A stretch of 22,205 nt of DNA, taken from MWFE01 sp964481075 (lineage in GTDB: Bacteria; Bacteroidota; Bacteroidia; Bacteroidales; Tenuifilaceae). Below, piece by piece: positions 14,235 to 22,205 of the stretch. The stretch lies in NCBI GenBank assembly GCA_964481075.1, contig CAYZSD010000047.1, positions 1 to 22,205 of the forward strand, given 5' to 3'. Position numbers and translations under genes: made by a program. Every line of letters begins with the position of its first letter. The stretch's first letter is position 1. Under the pieces are notes generated by a model. The model was not told where the DNA came from and did no database searches. It saw nothing but the letters and a program-made list of their open reading frames with translations.

Positions 14235-17003
14235 ATGGCAGATATGAAAAAGTATAACTTTGATGCAGTGATTTTCGACCTCGATGGCGTAATCACAAAT
14301 ACTGCAGTAGTTCATGCAGCAGCATGGGAATCCATGTTTAACGATTTTCTGATTGGGTGGGGAGAGAAAAAGGGAAAATCTTTCCAGAAGTTTTCTTCCA
14401 CAAACGATTACCTCACCTTTGTTGACGGAAAACCTCGGTATCAAGGAGTTGAGTCTTTCCTTCGCTCTAGGGGCATCGATTTACCCTACGGATCCCCAAG
14501 CGATTCTCCTGACTTAGAAACAATATGTGGTTTAGGAAATAGAAAAAATCATGTATTCAACCAGATTGTTGAACGCGAAGGAGTAGATGTTTATGAATCG
14601 ACAGTTAAGCTTATTGATGAGCTTCGAAAAGAAGGGATAAAGCTTGGGGTTGCTTCATCAAGTAGGAATTGTAAGCATATCCTAGAGAGATCCAATCTTT
14701 TGCAATACTTCGATGTAAGGGTCGATGGAGAGGTTTCTATTGAACTGGGCCTTAATGGTAAACCTGAGCCCGACATTTTTCTGGTTTCTTGCGATAAGCT
14801 TGGGGTAAAATACCATAGAGCCGTGGTGATTGAGGATGCTGTTTCTGGAGTTCAGGCTGGACAAAAAGGTAACTTTGGATTAGTTTTAGGGATTGCACGC
14901 CATAACAATGAACAAGAACTCAGGATGAATGGAGCCGATATGGTAGTTTCAGACTTGAGTGAGATCGATGGGATTGAAGATATTGAGCATTGGTTTGAGG
15001 AGGGTATTGTTAAAGATTCCTGGTCAATTACTTTCACGGGTTACGATAAGCATCAAGAAAAGGTTAGAGAATCATTACTAGCCCAAGGAAACGGTTTCTT
15101 TGCAGTAAGAGGAAGCCTCGAGGAGGCTGAGTTGAACGACTATAATTACCCTGGCACCTATGTTAATAATTTTTACCGCATGCCCAAGATCTCTGAGGGA
15201 GAGAAACTTGCCCGTCCTGTCCCTTCGAACGTAATGAATTGCTTGGAAATAACCTTCAAGGTTGCCGAAGGCGATTGGTTCAACCCAAACAGGGATGAGG
15301 TGATAGAACTCGAGAGATCGCTCAACCTTCTATCGGGGGTTTTACATAAAAGAATGATTGCACGCGATCAGGATGGAAGGGAAACACTTATTGAGTCACG
15401 AAGAATTGTAAGCATAGCTAACAAGCATCACGCTGCTGTTGACTACACACTTACACCATTGAATTACAATGGTTACGTTAGGATAAAGTCTAGCCTTAGC
15501 GTTTCTTCACCAACCGAGAAGGTTATCCCTAATGATAAATCATGCCAACCAGTTGAACAAGGGGGAAAGGAGAATATCTCCTATGTACTAGCTAGGTCAA
15601 GTAATTGCAATGATAGTGTCGCTGTTGCATCAATGTTGGAGGTTTTCTACGAGGATTGGCCTTTGGCAACCAACTTTCAGATAAAGCAGGGTGAAGGTTG
15701 GGTGAATACATACATTAAGGCCGCCGTAAAGGAAGGACAATCCCTTCGTATTGAAAAACTTATCAGCATCGCCAGCAGTTTTGACACCGAAACTCCCGAC
15801 CCTCTCGCTTTCGTTAAAAAGGATGTTGCTGATTTGAAGTCATTTGGGGTTTTGCATGCTTCAAGCATTGGGATTTGGGATAGCATCTGGCAAGATGCTG
15901 ATATTAGCATAGAAGGCGATAGATTTACCCAAAAAAGAATTAGACTCTATTCCTATCACAATCTGATTGCAAACACTCATTTTAGTAAAAACAACTTTTC
16001 AAGAATACTAAATGGAGGCCTTCACTGCGAGGGAGATTGTGCGGGCATGCCCTGGCAAAAGCAAATTGTATTCAATTTTCTTTGTCTCCATCGTCCTTCA
16101 GCAGCAGATGATATCATCAAATTTTGCATTGTAAAGCTTGACGATGCTCGAGAAACTGCTAAAAAACTAGGTTATAAGGGCGCACTTTTTACCAATGAAA
16201 ACGAAGAAAATCATATAAATCAACTACATACTACGATTTTCATAGCATATAGCGTACTTCAATTCATAGACAATAACTGTAAGTCTGGAAAAATTGACGA
16301 GCAAATGGTTGAACTTCTTCTCGAGATTTGCTCATTTTTCGAGAGTAAAATCATTTATTTATCAGAAAAAGAAAGGTATGACATTGAAAGTGCTTTGAGC
16401 CATAACAAATTTAACGCAAATAACGGCACTCAGGAAAGGGATGCTATTAGGAAGATGGCATTCATAAATATTATGGTGGTTTGGATTTTTAATAGTTGTA
16501 ACGAATTAATTAAAGAGTTAGATGCTGCTTCAATGCAATCACTATTTAACAAGCTTTCCATAAACGAAATGAACTTCGACAAATGGAAAAGAGTTTCTCA
16601 AAGAATGAGCCTTTCGATTACAACCGATGGGATAGTTGAACCATTCGAAGGCTTTATCAGCTTGAATAAAAAGCAAGAAAACAGCCCAGAAATCGATGCA
16701 CTTCTCCCTTTCTATTTCATTGGAGAAAAGAACGGGGTAGCAATAATTAAAGGTTTGGGCTACGAAGTTCACGATGATTTATTTGTGAAGAACTTCGATT
16801 TTTATTTCGAACAGATAAAACACGAATTAAACTCAAAAACAATTATTTACTCAGTACTTGCTTCTGATATTGGCAAGAAGGAGTTAGGGTTAAATCTGTT
16901 TAAGAAAATCTTAGGAGAAATTAGTAACTACCCCCCTGCTTCTTCAAACGGAGTGGATTTAGCTCAAATGGCTGGGGTTGTTCTGGGGTTTTCTAAAGAA
17001 TAA
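14235..17003 (+). CDS. Beta-phosphoglucomutase-type HAD hydrolase fused to a degenerate GH65-like domain
   Basis: A 922-residue two-part protein. Residues 8-240 form a beta-phosphoglucomutase-family HAD enzyme with all motifs: FDLDGVI (D15, D17), SSSRN, GKPEPD (K176) and IEDAVSG (E200, D201). The long cap segment (GKPRYQGVESFL, CGLGNRKN) is of the kind fused to GH65 in actinobacteria. Residues about 265-540 match the GH65 N-terminal beta-sandwich (QGNGFFAVRGS, YPGTYV). Residues about 545-915 follow the GH65 barrel, but the usual FWD substrate motif is PWQ (606-608), the GPDEYH segment with the catalytic Glu is SHNKFN (722-727), the HxSSLS phosphate motif is absent, and the C-terminal sandwich is missing. 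The HAD half is probably active, and the GH65 half probably binds sugar without catalysis. The frame is intact, so this is not a recent pseudogene. Start ATG 14235. Confidence 0.85.
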   Translation: MADMKKYNFDAVIFDLDGVITNTAVVHAAAWESMFNDFLIGWGEKKGKSFQKFSSTNDYLTFVDGKPRYQGVESFLRSRGIDLPYGSPSDSPDLETICGLGNRKNHVFNQIVEREGVDVYESTVKLIDELRKEGIKLGVASSSRNCKHILERSNLLQYFDVRVDGEVSIELGLNGKPEPDIFLVSCDKLGVKYHRAVVIEDAVSGVQAGQKGNFGLVLGIARHNNEQELRMNGADMVVSDLSEIDGIEDIEHWFEEGIVKDSWSITFTGYDKHQEKVRESLLAQGNGFFAVRGSLEEAELNDYNYPGTYVNNFYRMPKISEGEKLARPVPSNVMNCLEITFKVAEGDWFNPNRDEVIELERSLNLLSGVLHKRMIARDQDGRETLIESRRIVSIANKHHAAVDYTLTPLNYNGYVRIKSSLSVSSPTEKVIPNDKSCQPVEQGGKENISYVLARSSNCNDSVAVASMLEVFYEDWPLATNFQIKQGEGWVNTYIKAAVKEGQSLRIEKLISIASSFDTETPDPLAFVKKDVADLKSFGVLHASSIGIWDSIWQDADISIEGDRFTQKRIRLYSYHNLIANTHFSKNNFSRILNGGLHCEGDCAGMPWQKQIVFNFLCLHRPSAADDIIKFCIVKLDDARETAKKLGYKGALFTNENEENHINQLHTTIFIAYSVLQFIDNNCKSGKIDEQMVELLLEICSFFESKIIYLSEKERYDIESALSHNKFNANNGTQERDAIRKMAFINIMVVWIFNSCNELIKELDAASMQSLFNKLSINEMNFDKWKRVSQRMSLSITTDGIVEPFEGFISLNKKQENSPEIDALLPFYFIGEKNGVAIIKGLGYEVHDDLFVKNFDFYFEQIKHELNSKTIIYSVLASDIGKKELGLNLFKKILGEISNYPPASSNGVDLAQMAGVVLGFSKE

Positions 17004-17008
17004 AAATA

Positions 17009-17034
17009 ATTTACAAACCTTAAGGGTTTCAAAT
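17009..17034. terminator. Possible hairpin between convergent genes
   Basis: AAACC (17015-17019) pairs with GGTTT (17025-17029), and ATTT/AAAT extend it past a small internal loop. It lies between the stops of the fusion gene and the 17069 gene. A T-run follows only 10 bases later, so terminator function is unsure. Confidence 0.3.
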
Positions 17035-17068
17035 TAATTAATAGTTTTTTAATTGACATTCAGGATTT

Positions 17069-17608
17069 TTATTCAGTTTGTCCTGTTTTTATGAATTTAT
17101 TTTTCGTGTAATTAGTCGCTCTCTCGATTATTCTTAATGTTTTTTTGTCAGAAGATAATTCAATTTTAATCCATCCATAATTATAGTATGTTGTTCCTGA
17201 TGGGAAAAAACCAGCACGATACCCGATGTACTTTTCCCCTTTTCCAGCAAATTCATCCAAAATGGTTTCGTTTAACCCCACCCAATTACTATTATAAGAA
17301 ATTCTTTGATTATCATCCAATGGAGTTACATTTTCATTGTCAGAATTTGCCATAACATTATCGAAACCATCACAGATAATATACTCATTGTTAAGTTTTA
17401 ACATGGCAGTTTCTTCATGAGTATTTGATTCTCTTATTTCAAAAACTAAATATTTACAGGTTACTGCAATTGAATCTGGGTTTGACAAGGTGATAGTTTT
17501 ATTTATGTGGGTGTAAATAATTTTGTCTTCTGGCAATTCGACAGACTTTTTGCAGAAGGTAAAAAAAACGGATAGAATTATTAGAACGGTCAAACTTTTC
17601 TTTTTCAT
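17069..17608 (-). CDS. Predicted lipoprotein of unknown function
   Basis: I do not recognise the family. The 179-residue protein has a typical lipoprotein leader: KKK, a hydrophobic core, and FTFC with the lipid-anchored cysteine at 19. After it comes a soluble domain of about 155 residues with many beta-strand-like stretches and acidic patches (DNENVTPLDDN). The C-terminal part (GTTYYNYGWIKIELSSDKK) looks like a small all-beta domain. It is expected on the periplasmic side of a membrane or on the cell surface. Start ATG 17608. It lies 57 bases downstream of the ArsR gene on the same strand and may be in its transcript, but nothing in the sequence ties their functions. Confidence 0.7.
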   Translation of the reverse strand: MKKKSLTVLIILSVFFTFCKKSVELPEDKIIYTHINKTITLSNPDSIAVTCKYLVFEIRESNTHEETAMLKLNNEYIICDGFDNVMANSDNENVTPLDDNQRISYNSNWVGLNETILDEFAGKGEKYIGYRAGFFPSGTTYYNYGWIKIELSSDKKTLRIIERATNYTKNKFIKTGQTE

Positions 17609-17665
17609 TTATAGCCCATTAATGTTGTTTTATTTAGAAATAGCAGCAAGTGCTCTAATAGTCAA

Positions 17666-17965
17666 CTACATAGTGCACTTGTTGAGGCACTCCATTATTT
17701 TTGATAGGCTATCGTTTTTTAAGAAGTAGAACGTGTTTTTCCCCTCTCTTTTCGATGAAAGAACGCCTTTATCCTTCAGAATACCAAGGTGATGAGAGGC
17801 TGTTGATTGCTCTAAACCAAGTCTTTCGTGAATTTCTGTAACAGTCATGCGATTTCCATCTTCTAGGAGGTTCAGTATTGCAATCCTCATTGGATGAGCA
17901 ATGGCCTTTAGCATGCTAGCAGCCTGCTCTAGCTGTTCAATTTTCAGCTGATTCACTTTTTGCAT
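17666..17965 (-). CDS. ArsR/SmtB-family winged-helix transcriptional regulator
   Basis: A 99-residue DNA-binding protein. Helix AIAHPMRIAILNLL is the ArsR-family signature. It is followed by the helix-turn-helix MTVTEIHERLGLEQSTASHHLGILK (split here as residues 40-64) and the wing SSKREGKNTFYFL. It lacks the CVC-type metal site of classic ArsR. The only cysteines are C93 and C97 near the C-terminus, so metal or redox sensing through these two is possible but unproven. Start ATG 17965. A -7 element and a near-palindrome lie upstream in the divergent gap before the prenyl synthase gene, consistent with self-repression. Confidence 0.9.
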   Translation of the reverse strand: MQKVNQLKIEQLEQAASMLKAIAHPMRIAILNLLEDGNRMTVTEIHERLGLEQSTASHHLGILKDKGVLSSKREGKNTFYFLKNDSLSKIMECLNKCTM

Positions 17966-17988
17966 ATCGATAACATATTAATTTGATG

Positions 17989-17996
17989 CAAATATA
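17989..17996 (-). promoter_or_regulatory. -7 promoter element for the arsR-type gene
   Basis: On the minus strand this reads TATATTTG, exact to TAnnTTTG, 23 bases before the ATG. No clear -33 TTG is present; that position is occupied by the dyad at 18016-18034. Confidence 0.5.
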
Positions 17997-18015
17997 TAAA
18001 TATTTTGTAACGAAG

Positions 18016-18034
18016 AAGAATGAGAGTCGTTCTT
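18016..18034. promoter_or_regulatory. Near-palindrome in the arsR/prenyl-synthase divergent gap (candidate operator)
   Basis: AAGAATGA (18016-18023) and TCGTTCTT (18027-18034) are complementary in seven of eight positions around GAG. The dyad sits 19 bases upstream of the arsR -7 element, where the -33 region should be, a natural place for an autorepressor site. It is also about 95 bases upstream of the GTG of the prenyl synthase gene. Confidence 0.45.
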
Positions 18035-18129
18035 ATAATAATTTCATCTTTTACTTAGCTAACTTTTAATTGGGTTCAATTTTGTACGAAAAAAGTAGTT
18101 AATTTGTGATTATTAAAACAATTTATTAA

Positions 18130-19104
18130 GTGTCGGAACTTCAAAGGATAAGAGAACCTGTTGACAAAGAACTTCGTGAGTTTGAGGCATTCTTCAAGGA
18201 TTCCATGAAAACACGGATTCCTTTGCTAAGTATAATAACCAACTATATTTATAGGCGTAAAGGGAAGCAACTTCGGCCTTTGTTGGTTTTTCTTACAGCA
18301 GGTACAACTGGTGCCATAAATCAGTCAACCTATGTTGCTGCAGCAATGATTGAACTTCTCCACACCGCAACCCTGATACACGATGATGTGGTTGATGAAG
18401 CTTATGAGCGTAGAGGTTCATTCTCAATTAACGCCCTTTGGCGGTCGAAGGTTGCCGTGCTAGTTGGTGATTTCTTACTCTCAAAGGGTCTTCTACTTGC
18501 CATTGAAACTAACGAGTTTGAGCTGCTTCGGAACATGAGCAGCGCAGTGAAGGAGATGAGCGAGGGAGAACTACTTCAGATTGAGAGGTCTCGAAAAATG
18601 GATGTCAATGAGGATGTTTACCTTGAAATAATAAGGAAGAAGACAGCAACGCTTCTGTCATCGTGCGCAACCAATGGGGCTTGCTCGGCTGGTGCAACCA
18701 ATGAGCAGATAAAATTAGCTGGCGATTTTGGGATGTATCTTGGAATGGCATTTCAGCTAAAGGATGATATTTTCGACTACCAGCCAAAAGGTATTATTGG
18801 TAAACCAACAGGTAACGATATAAAAGAGAAGAAGTTAACCCTTCCCCTGATTCATGCCCTTGGGCAGGTTGGTCGTTCAGAGCAACTGACCATTAGGAGT
18901 TTGGTACGAAAGAGCAGGAACGATTCAGTTGCTCATAAGAAAGTTTTGGATTTTGTTGGCAACTGTGGTGGAATTGAATACACCCAACAGGTTATGAGTG
19001 GCTATATCAACAAAGCAAAGGGTATCCTTTTGACATTCCCAAAAAGCAATTATCGCGATGCGCTCGAACAATTGTCAGATTTTACTATGAACAGATTAAA
19101 ATAG
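18130..19104 (+). CDS. Long-chain polyprenyl diphosphate synthase (octaprenyl-type)
   Basis: The enzyme adds isopentenyl units in trans to make the side-chain precursor of quinones. The 324-residue protein has the substrate-binding KGKQLRP (44-50), the first aspartate-rich motif DDVVD (85-89) and the second DDIFD (212-216). The residues just before the first motif are small (A80, T81), not the bulky aromatics that stop short-chain products, so a long product is likely; exact length is not decidable. The start is GTG at 18130 (MSELQRI). It is divergent from the arsR-type gene and 22 bases upstream of cvpA. Confidence 0.93.
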   Translation: MSELQRIREPVDKELREFEAFFKDSMKTRIPLLSIITNYIYRRKGKQLRPLLVFLTAGTTGAINQSTYVAAAMIELLHTATLIHDDVVDEAYERRGSFSINALWRSKVAVLVGDFLLSKGLLLAIETNEFELLRNMSSAVKEMSEGELLQIERSRKMDVNEDVYLEIIRKKTATLLSSCATNGACSAGATNEQIKLAGDFGMYLGMAFQLKDDIFDYQPKGIIGKPTGNDIKEKKLTLPLIHALGQVGRSEQLTIRSLVRKSRNDSVAHKKVLDFVGNCGGIEYTQQVMSGYINKAKGILLTFPKSNYRDALEQLSDFTMNRLK

Positions 19105-19126
19105 TTTAACCTTTAATTTTTTAGCC

Positions 19127-19663
19127 ATGAGCATTCTCGACATCATTCTGATTGCCCTGTTTATTTTTGCTGGTTTTAATGGTTACAAGAAAGGATTAAT
19201 CGGTCAGGCTGCATCGCTGGTTGGTCTTATTCTTGGTATTTGGGGCGCAATTCATTTCTCCGAAATAACTGCAAACTTCCTGCGCGAACAGTTCTCGTTT
19301 ACTACTCAGTACCTTTCGCTTATTGCTTTCGCAATAACATTCGTTGGAATACTAGTTGCAGTTCATTTTGTTGGCGTTTTGGCCGAGGGGATTGTTAGCT
19401 TGGCTTTCCTTGGAATTGTAAACAGTTTACTGGGAGTGGTTTTTGCTGTGCTCAAAACAGCTCTAATACTCAGTATCATTCTGCTTTTGCTCGGAAAGGT
19501 CAGCGATAGGGTTTCTATTATACCTAATAATTTTGGAGAAAAGTCTCTCTTTTACGGACCCATCGAGAGGCTTGCACCTCGTATATTCCCTTACCTAAAT
19601 TTCGATGAGATAAAGGACAACTTTGAGACTATTCTTCCTAAAAAGGACAAAAAATCGGAGTAG
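19127..19663 (+). CDS. CvpA-family inner membrane protein
   Basis: A 178-residue protein with four predicted membrane helices (about residues 3-17, 26-44, 62-84, 98-122). The N-terminal motif DIILIALFIFAGFNGYKKGL, with its G-x-x-K-G turn, is typical of the CvpA family. The last 45 residues are polar and lysine-rich and probably cytoplasmic. CvpA is linked in E. coli to colicin V production and envelope stress tolerance; the molecular role is not settled. Start ATG 19127, 22 bases after the prenyl synthase, so likely the same operon. Confidence 0.88.
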   Translation: MSILDIILIALFIFAGFNGYKKGLIGQAASLVGLILGIWGAIHFSEITANFLREQFSFTTQYLSLIAFAITFVGILVAVHFVGVLAEGIVSLAFLGIVNSLLGVVFAVLKTALILSIILLLLGKVSDRVSIIPNNFGEKSLFYGPIERLAPRIFPYLNFDEIKDNFETILPKKDKKSE

Positions 19664-19703
19664 TATTATTGAAACCACTGCTATTTATTTTATGCCAGAT
19701 TGT

Positions 19704-19711
19704 TATCTTTG
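19704..19711 (+). promoter_or_regulatory. -7 promoter element for tyrS; decides the start
   Basis: TATCTTTG matches TAnnTTTG exactly and is followed by CCAAAA, as common in Bacteroidota. It ends 18 bases before the ATG at 19730. The frame is open upstream to a TTG at 19700, but that codon would precede the transcript start. No clean -33 TTG is seen. The short leader leaves no room for a T-box. Confidence 0.6.
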
Positions 19712-19729
19712 CCAAAATTTTTTACTAGA

Positions 19730-21022
19730 ATGAATTTTGTAGAAGAACTTAGCTGGAGAGGGATGATTCATGATATCATGCCCGGTACAGAAGAGCAACT
19801 CGATAAGGAGATGACAACTGCATACGTGGGAATCGACCCCACGGCAGATTCTCTACACATAGGACACTTGGTGTCGGTAATGATGCTGAAGCATTTACAA
19901 CTTTGTGGCCATAGGCCAGTTGTGCTTGTTGGTGGCGCAACGGGAATGATTGGCGATCCCTCTGGTAAATCGCAGGAGAGGAACCTACTCGATGAGAAAA
20001 CCCTTAAACACAATGAGGATTGCTTGAAAAAACAGCTATCTAGGTTTCTCGATTTTGAGTCGAAAGCACCCAATGCTGCTTTAATGGTAAACAATTACGA
20101 CTGGATGAAGGAGTTCTCATTCCTTTCTTTCATTAGGGATATAGGAAAACATATTACTGTTAACTATATGATGAGCAAAGACTCGGTAAAGAAACGTATT
20201 AGCGGCGATTCTGGATCGGGTCTTTCGTTCACCGAATTCACCTACCAGCTTGTTCAAGGTACAGATTTCCTGCATTTATACCAAACACTAGGTTGCAAGC
20301 TCCAGATGGGAGGATCTGATCAATGGGGAAATATTACAACAGGAACAGAATTAATTCGCCGAAAACTCGGAGCCGAAGCATTTGCTTTAACTTGCCCGCT
20401 AATAACTAAAGCCGATGGTGGAAAATTTGGGAAAACCGAGGAAGGCAACGTATGGCTCGACCCCAAGCTCACCTCACCATACAAGTTTTACCAGTTCTGG
20501 TTGAATACATCCGACGAAGACGCAGAAAGGTATATAAAAATTTTCACCACCCTTGATAGGCAAACCATTGAAAATCAGATTTCAGAGCATAAAACAGAGC
20601 CACATCTTCGTAAGTTGCAAAAGTTGCTTGCACGTGAGGTTACAATAATGGTACATTCCGAACAGGATTATCTATTAGCTGTTGATGCCTCAGAGATACT
20701 CTTTGGAAAATCAACAGCCGAAGTGTTACATAAAATCGATGAAAACACCTTTCTGTCTGTTTTCGAAGGCGTTCCACAAGGTGAAGTGACGATGGAAATT
20801 ATTAACGAAGGTGTTTCCTTTTCTTCCCTAGCAGTTGATCATTCCGATATTTTCCCATCAAAAGGGGAACTTAGGAGAACAGTGAATAATGGAGGGGTAA
20901 GCATTAATAAAGAGAGAATATCGAATCCCGAATTATCAATCGACGAGTCGTATCTAATTAATGGTAAGTATATTCTAGTTCAAAAAGGTAAAAAAAGTTA
21001 TTACCTGTTGAAGGTAGTATAA
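19730..21022 (+). CDS. tyrS: Tyrosyl-tRNA synthetase
   Basis: A class I aminoacyl-tRNA synthetase charging tRNA-Tyr. The 430-residue protein has PTADSLHIGH with the HIGH box at residues 43-46 and GGSDQWGNI for tyrosine/tRNA recognition. The KMSKS-equivalent is KFGKT (232-236), the version of the TyrRS form found in E. coli. A C-terminal S4-type RNA-binding domain follows (about 360-430, with GELRRTVNNGGVSIN). The ATG at 19730 is chosen because the upstream extension covers the promoter. It lies between cvpA and a polysaccharide chain-length gene. Confidence 0.97.
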   Translation: MNFVEELSWRGMIHDIMPGTEEQLDKEMTTAYVGIDPTADSLHIGHLVSVMMLKHLQLCGHRPVVLVGGATGMIGDPSGKSQERNLLDEKTLKHNEDCLKKQLSRFLDFESKAPNAALMVNNYDWMKEFSFLSFIRDIGKHITVNYMMSKDSVKKRISGDSGSGLSFTEFTYQLVQGTDFLHLYQTLGCKLQMGGSDQWGNITTGTELIRRKLGAEAFALTCPLITKADGGKFGKTEEGNVWLDPKLTSPYKFYQFWLNTSDEDAERYIKIFTTLDRQTIENQISEHKTEPHLRKLQKLLAREVTIMVHSEQDYLLAVDASEILFGKSTAEVLHKIDENTFLSVFEGVPQGEVTMEIINEGVSFSSLAVDHSDIFPSKGELRRTVNNGGVSINKERISNPELSIDESYLINGKYILVQKGKKSYYLLKVV

Positions 21023-21040
21023 AATAAAACTCAAAGAAAA

Positions 21041-22063
21041 ATGACAAAACAACTTTCGGAGTTTAATCTCAATGGAACTAACCTTGTCCAAATGGTTTGG
21101 GGAAGAAGAAAAGTTTTTGCAATCATCGGCATTGTAGCGTTCATTGTATCATTGATCGTTTCTTTCCAAATTACTCCTCAGTTTAAATCCACAGCAATCC
21201 TTATCCCTGCTGCCGCTACTCAGGCGTCTAAGGATGTGATAGTTGCATCTAGGACAAAGGGTCTCACAGTTTTTGGCGACGATGAGGAGGTGGAGCACCT
21301 GCTACAGATTCTTTCTTCTGAATCGCTTCGTAGAGTAATAATAACAAAGCACAACCTTTTTCAACACTACGGAATTAACCCCAACGATAAACATGCTTGG
21401 CACAAGGTGAATGGTATTTATTCAAGCAACATTTCGTTCATGCCATCTCGTTATCGCTCGGTCCGAATTGAGGTACTAGATAATAGTCCCGAAATGGCAG
21501 CAACCATTGCCAACTCAATAGTAACTGCTGCCGACAGCATAATGAGAAGTTCTAAGAAGGAGATTGCACGAACAGCCCTATCACTTCTTGAAGCACAGTA
21601 TCAGCAAGCCCTTGAGGAGTCGAAACGACTTGAGGATAGCATGACTTTAGTTATGAAACGAGGAGCAATTAATCCTCCTTACCAATCGAAGGAACTCACC
21701 AAGATTTATGCAAGTGCTTTGGTTTCTGGAAATAGTAGTGCTGCTCAGCGTATCAAGAAGGAACTTGATTTGCTAGCAGAAGGAGGAGGTGCTTATACAA
21801 GGTACTACAACGAATTGCAGTATTCATCCTTACAACTCAAGGAGATAAAAGAAACTCTCCATATATTACGGATAGAGGCAGCAGCAGAAATACCTTCACA
21901 ATTTGTAATCGACTGGGGTGTACCTTCCGACAAAAAGGCAAAGCCAAAGAAGTTGGTGATAGTTATTGTTTCAACCCTTGCCGCAATGTTTTTTGCTGTT
22001 TTTATGTTCGTTCTTCTCGATTTCTTCAACCGTTCTCTCAAACCCATTGGAAGTGACTCGTAG
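21041..22063 (+). CDS. Wzz/chain-length determinant-type polysaccharide co-polymerase
   Basis: An inner-membrane protein with one helix near the N-terminus (about residues 24-43) and one near the C-terminus (about 305-328). The large periplasmic part between them is rich in helices and coiled coil (about 170-290), which is the Wzz topology. The segment TPQFKSTAILIPA after the first helix fits the Wzz family domain. There is no tyrosine-kinase domain, so it is the stand-alone form. Such proteins set the length of O-antigen or capsule chains made by a Wzy polymerase. The 340-residue protein starts 18 bases after tyrS and overlaps the next open frame by 11 bases. Confidence 0.85.
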   Translation: MTKQLSEFNLNGTNLVQMVWGRRKVFAIIGIVAFIVSLIVSFQITPQFKSTAILIPAAATQASKDVIVASRTKGLTVFGDDEEVEHLLQILSSESLRRVIITKHNLFQHYGINPNDKHAWHKVNGIYSSNISFMPSRYRSVRIEVLDNSPEMAATIANSIVTAADSIMRSSKKEIARTALSLLEAQYQQALEESKRLEDSMTLVMKRGAINPPYQSKELTKIYASALVSGNSSAAQRIKKELDLLAEGGGAYTRYYNELQYSSLQLKEIKETLHILRIEAAAEIPSQFVIDWGVPSDKKAKPKKLVIVIVSTLAAMFFAVFMFVLLDFFNRSLKPIGSDS

Positions 22064-22205
22064 TCTCGAAAATACAATAATTCTATTCTTTTGTTTTTTT
22101 TTCATTGCGGTTAACTCGTACTTCATTTACTATGGATTTCCCTACCTGAGTGCTGTTCACTTTGTGCTTCTTATAGGCTTTTGGGTGTTTTTTGCTCCAG
22201 AAAAG
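22053..22205 (+). CDS. 5' part of a hydrophobic membrane protein, possibly O-antigen polymerase/ligase
   Basis: A frame opening with GTG at 22053 (or TTG at 22047) runs 51 codons without a stop to the right edge, overlapping the 3' end of the wzz-like gene. The visible part has two very hydrophobic stretches (IILFFCFFFIAV and FVLLIGFWVFF) joined by a short polar turn with YYGFPYL, as at the start of multi-pass membrane proteins. Its place directly after a Wzz-like gene suggests a Wzy polymerase or O-antigen ligase, but the sequence shown is too short to prove it. Confidence 0.6.
   Translation, partial: MTRSLENTIILFFCFFFIAVNSYFIYYGFPYLSAVHFVLLIGFWVFFAPEK

Noticed and set aside
17523..17729. 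68-codon plus-strand frame opposite the lipoprotein and ArsR genes
   Set aside because: It runs antisense across two genes and the gap between them, with no signal for translation or recognisable domain.
17989..18007. AT-rich partial palindrome CAAATATATAAATATTTTG
   Set aside because: It needs a bulge and is composed almost only of A and T; the part worth keeping is the -7 element, and the dyad at 18016-18034 is the stronger operator candidate.
19700..19729. TTG start giving tyrS ten extra residues
   Set aside because: The extension overlaps the TATCTTTG promoter element, so the codon would not be in the transcript.

Overview
The window reads as chromosomal DNA of a member of the Bacteroidota. 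The evidence is the gene families (a Bacteroidota-style RhlE helicase, DUF2490 barrel, OmpA/coiled-coil lipoprotein, LapA-domain protein, Sua5 with its C-terminal domain), the low-to-moderate GC, the scarcity of Shine-Dalgarno sequences, and several Bacteroidota-type promoters (-7 element TAnnTTTG, sometimes with a -33 TTG/TTTG). It is mostly an ordinary housekeeping region. I see no tRNA or rRNA gene, CRISPR array, insertion sequence or phage gene.

Layout. Positions 1-355 hold a stop-interrupted reading frame, probably the worn tail of an upstream gene. Next comes purK, then two exported proteins (one unknown, one DUF2490), then purE, so the two enzymes of the N5-CAIR branch of purine synthesis flank an envelope gene pair. 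The tRNA-modification gene sua5 and an OFA-type MFS transporter follow. On the minus strand lie dxs and a stand-alone E2-type acyltransferase. An OmpA-like lipoprotein and a radical SAM/SPASM protein run on the plus strand and converge with an Ldh-type NAD(P) oxidoreductase. A small LapA-like membrane protein converges with a DEAD-box helicase whose real start is most likely a TTG just downstream of its promoter.

From 14235 to 17003 is a 922-residue fusion of an intact beta-phosphoglucomutase-type HAD phosphatase to a GH65-like region. That region has lost the GH65 catalytic glutamate, the substrate-binding WD and phosphate-site motifs, and the C-terminal domain. It is open over its whole length and looks like a maintained pseudoenzyme fusion. 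It is the most unusual object in the window.

The last part has a small lipoprotein and an ArsR-type repressor on the minus strand. Divergent from these is a plus-strand run: a long-chain polyprenyl diphosphate synthase, CvpA, TyrS (own promoter), a Wzz-like chain-length regulator, and the first 51 residues of a hydrophobic protein that overlaps wzz. The window therefore appears to enter a surface-polysaccharide locus at its right edge. Four perfect or near-perfect inverted repeats in intergenic regions (4617-4639, 9054-9073, 14128-14154, 18016-18034) are candidate operator or hairpin sites.
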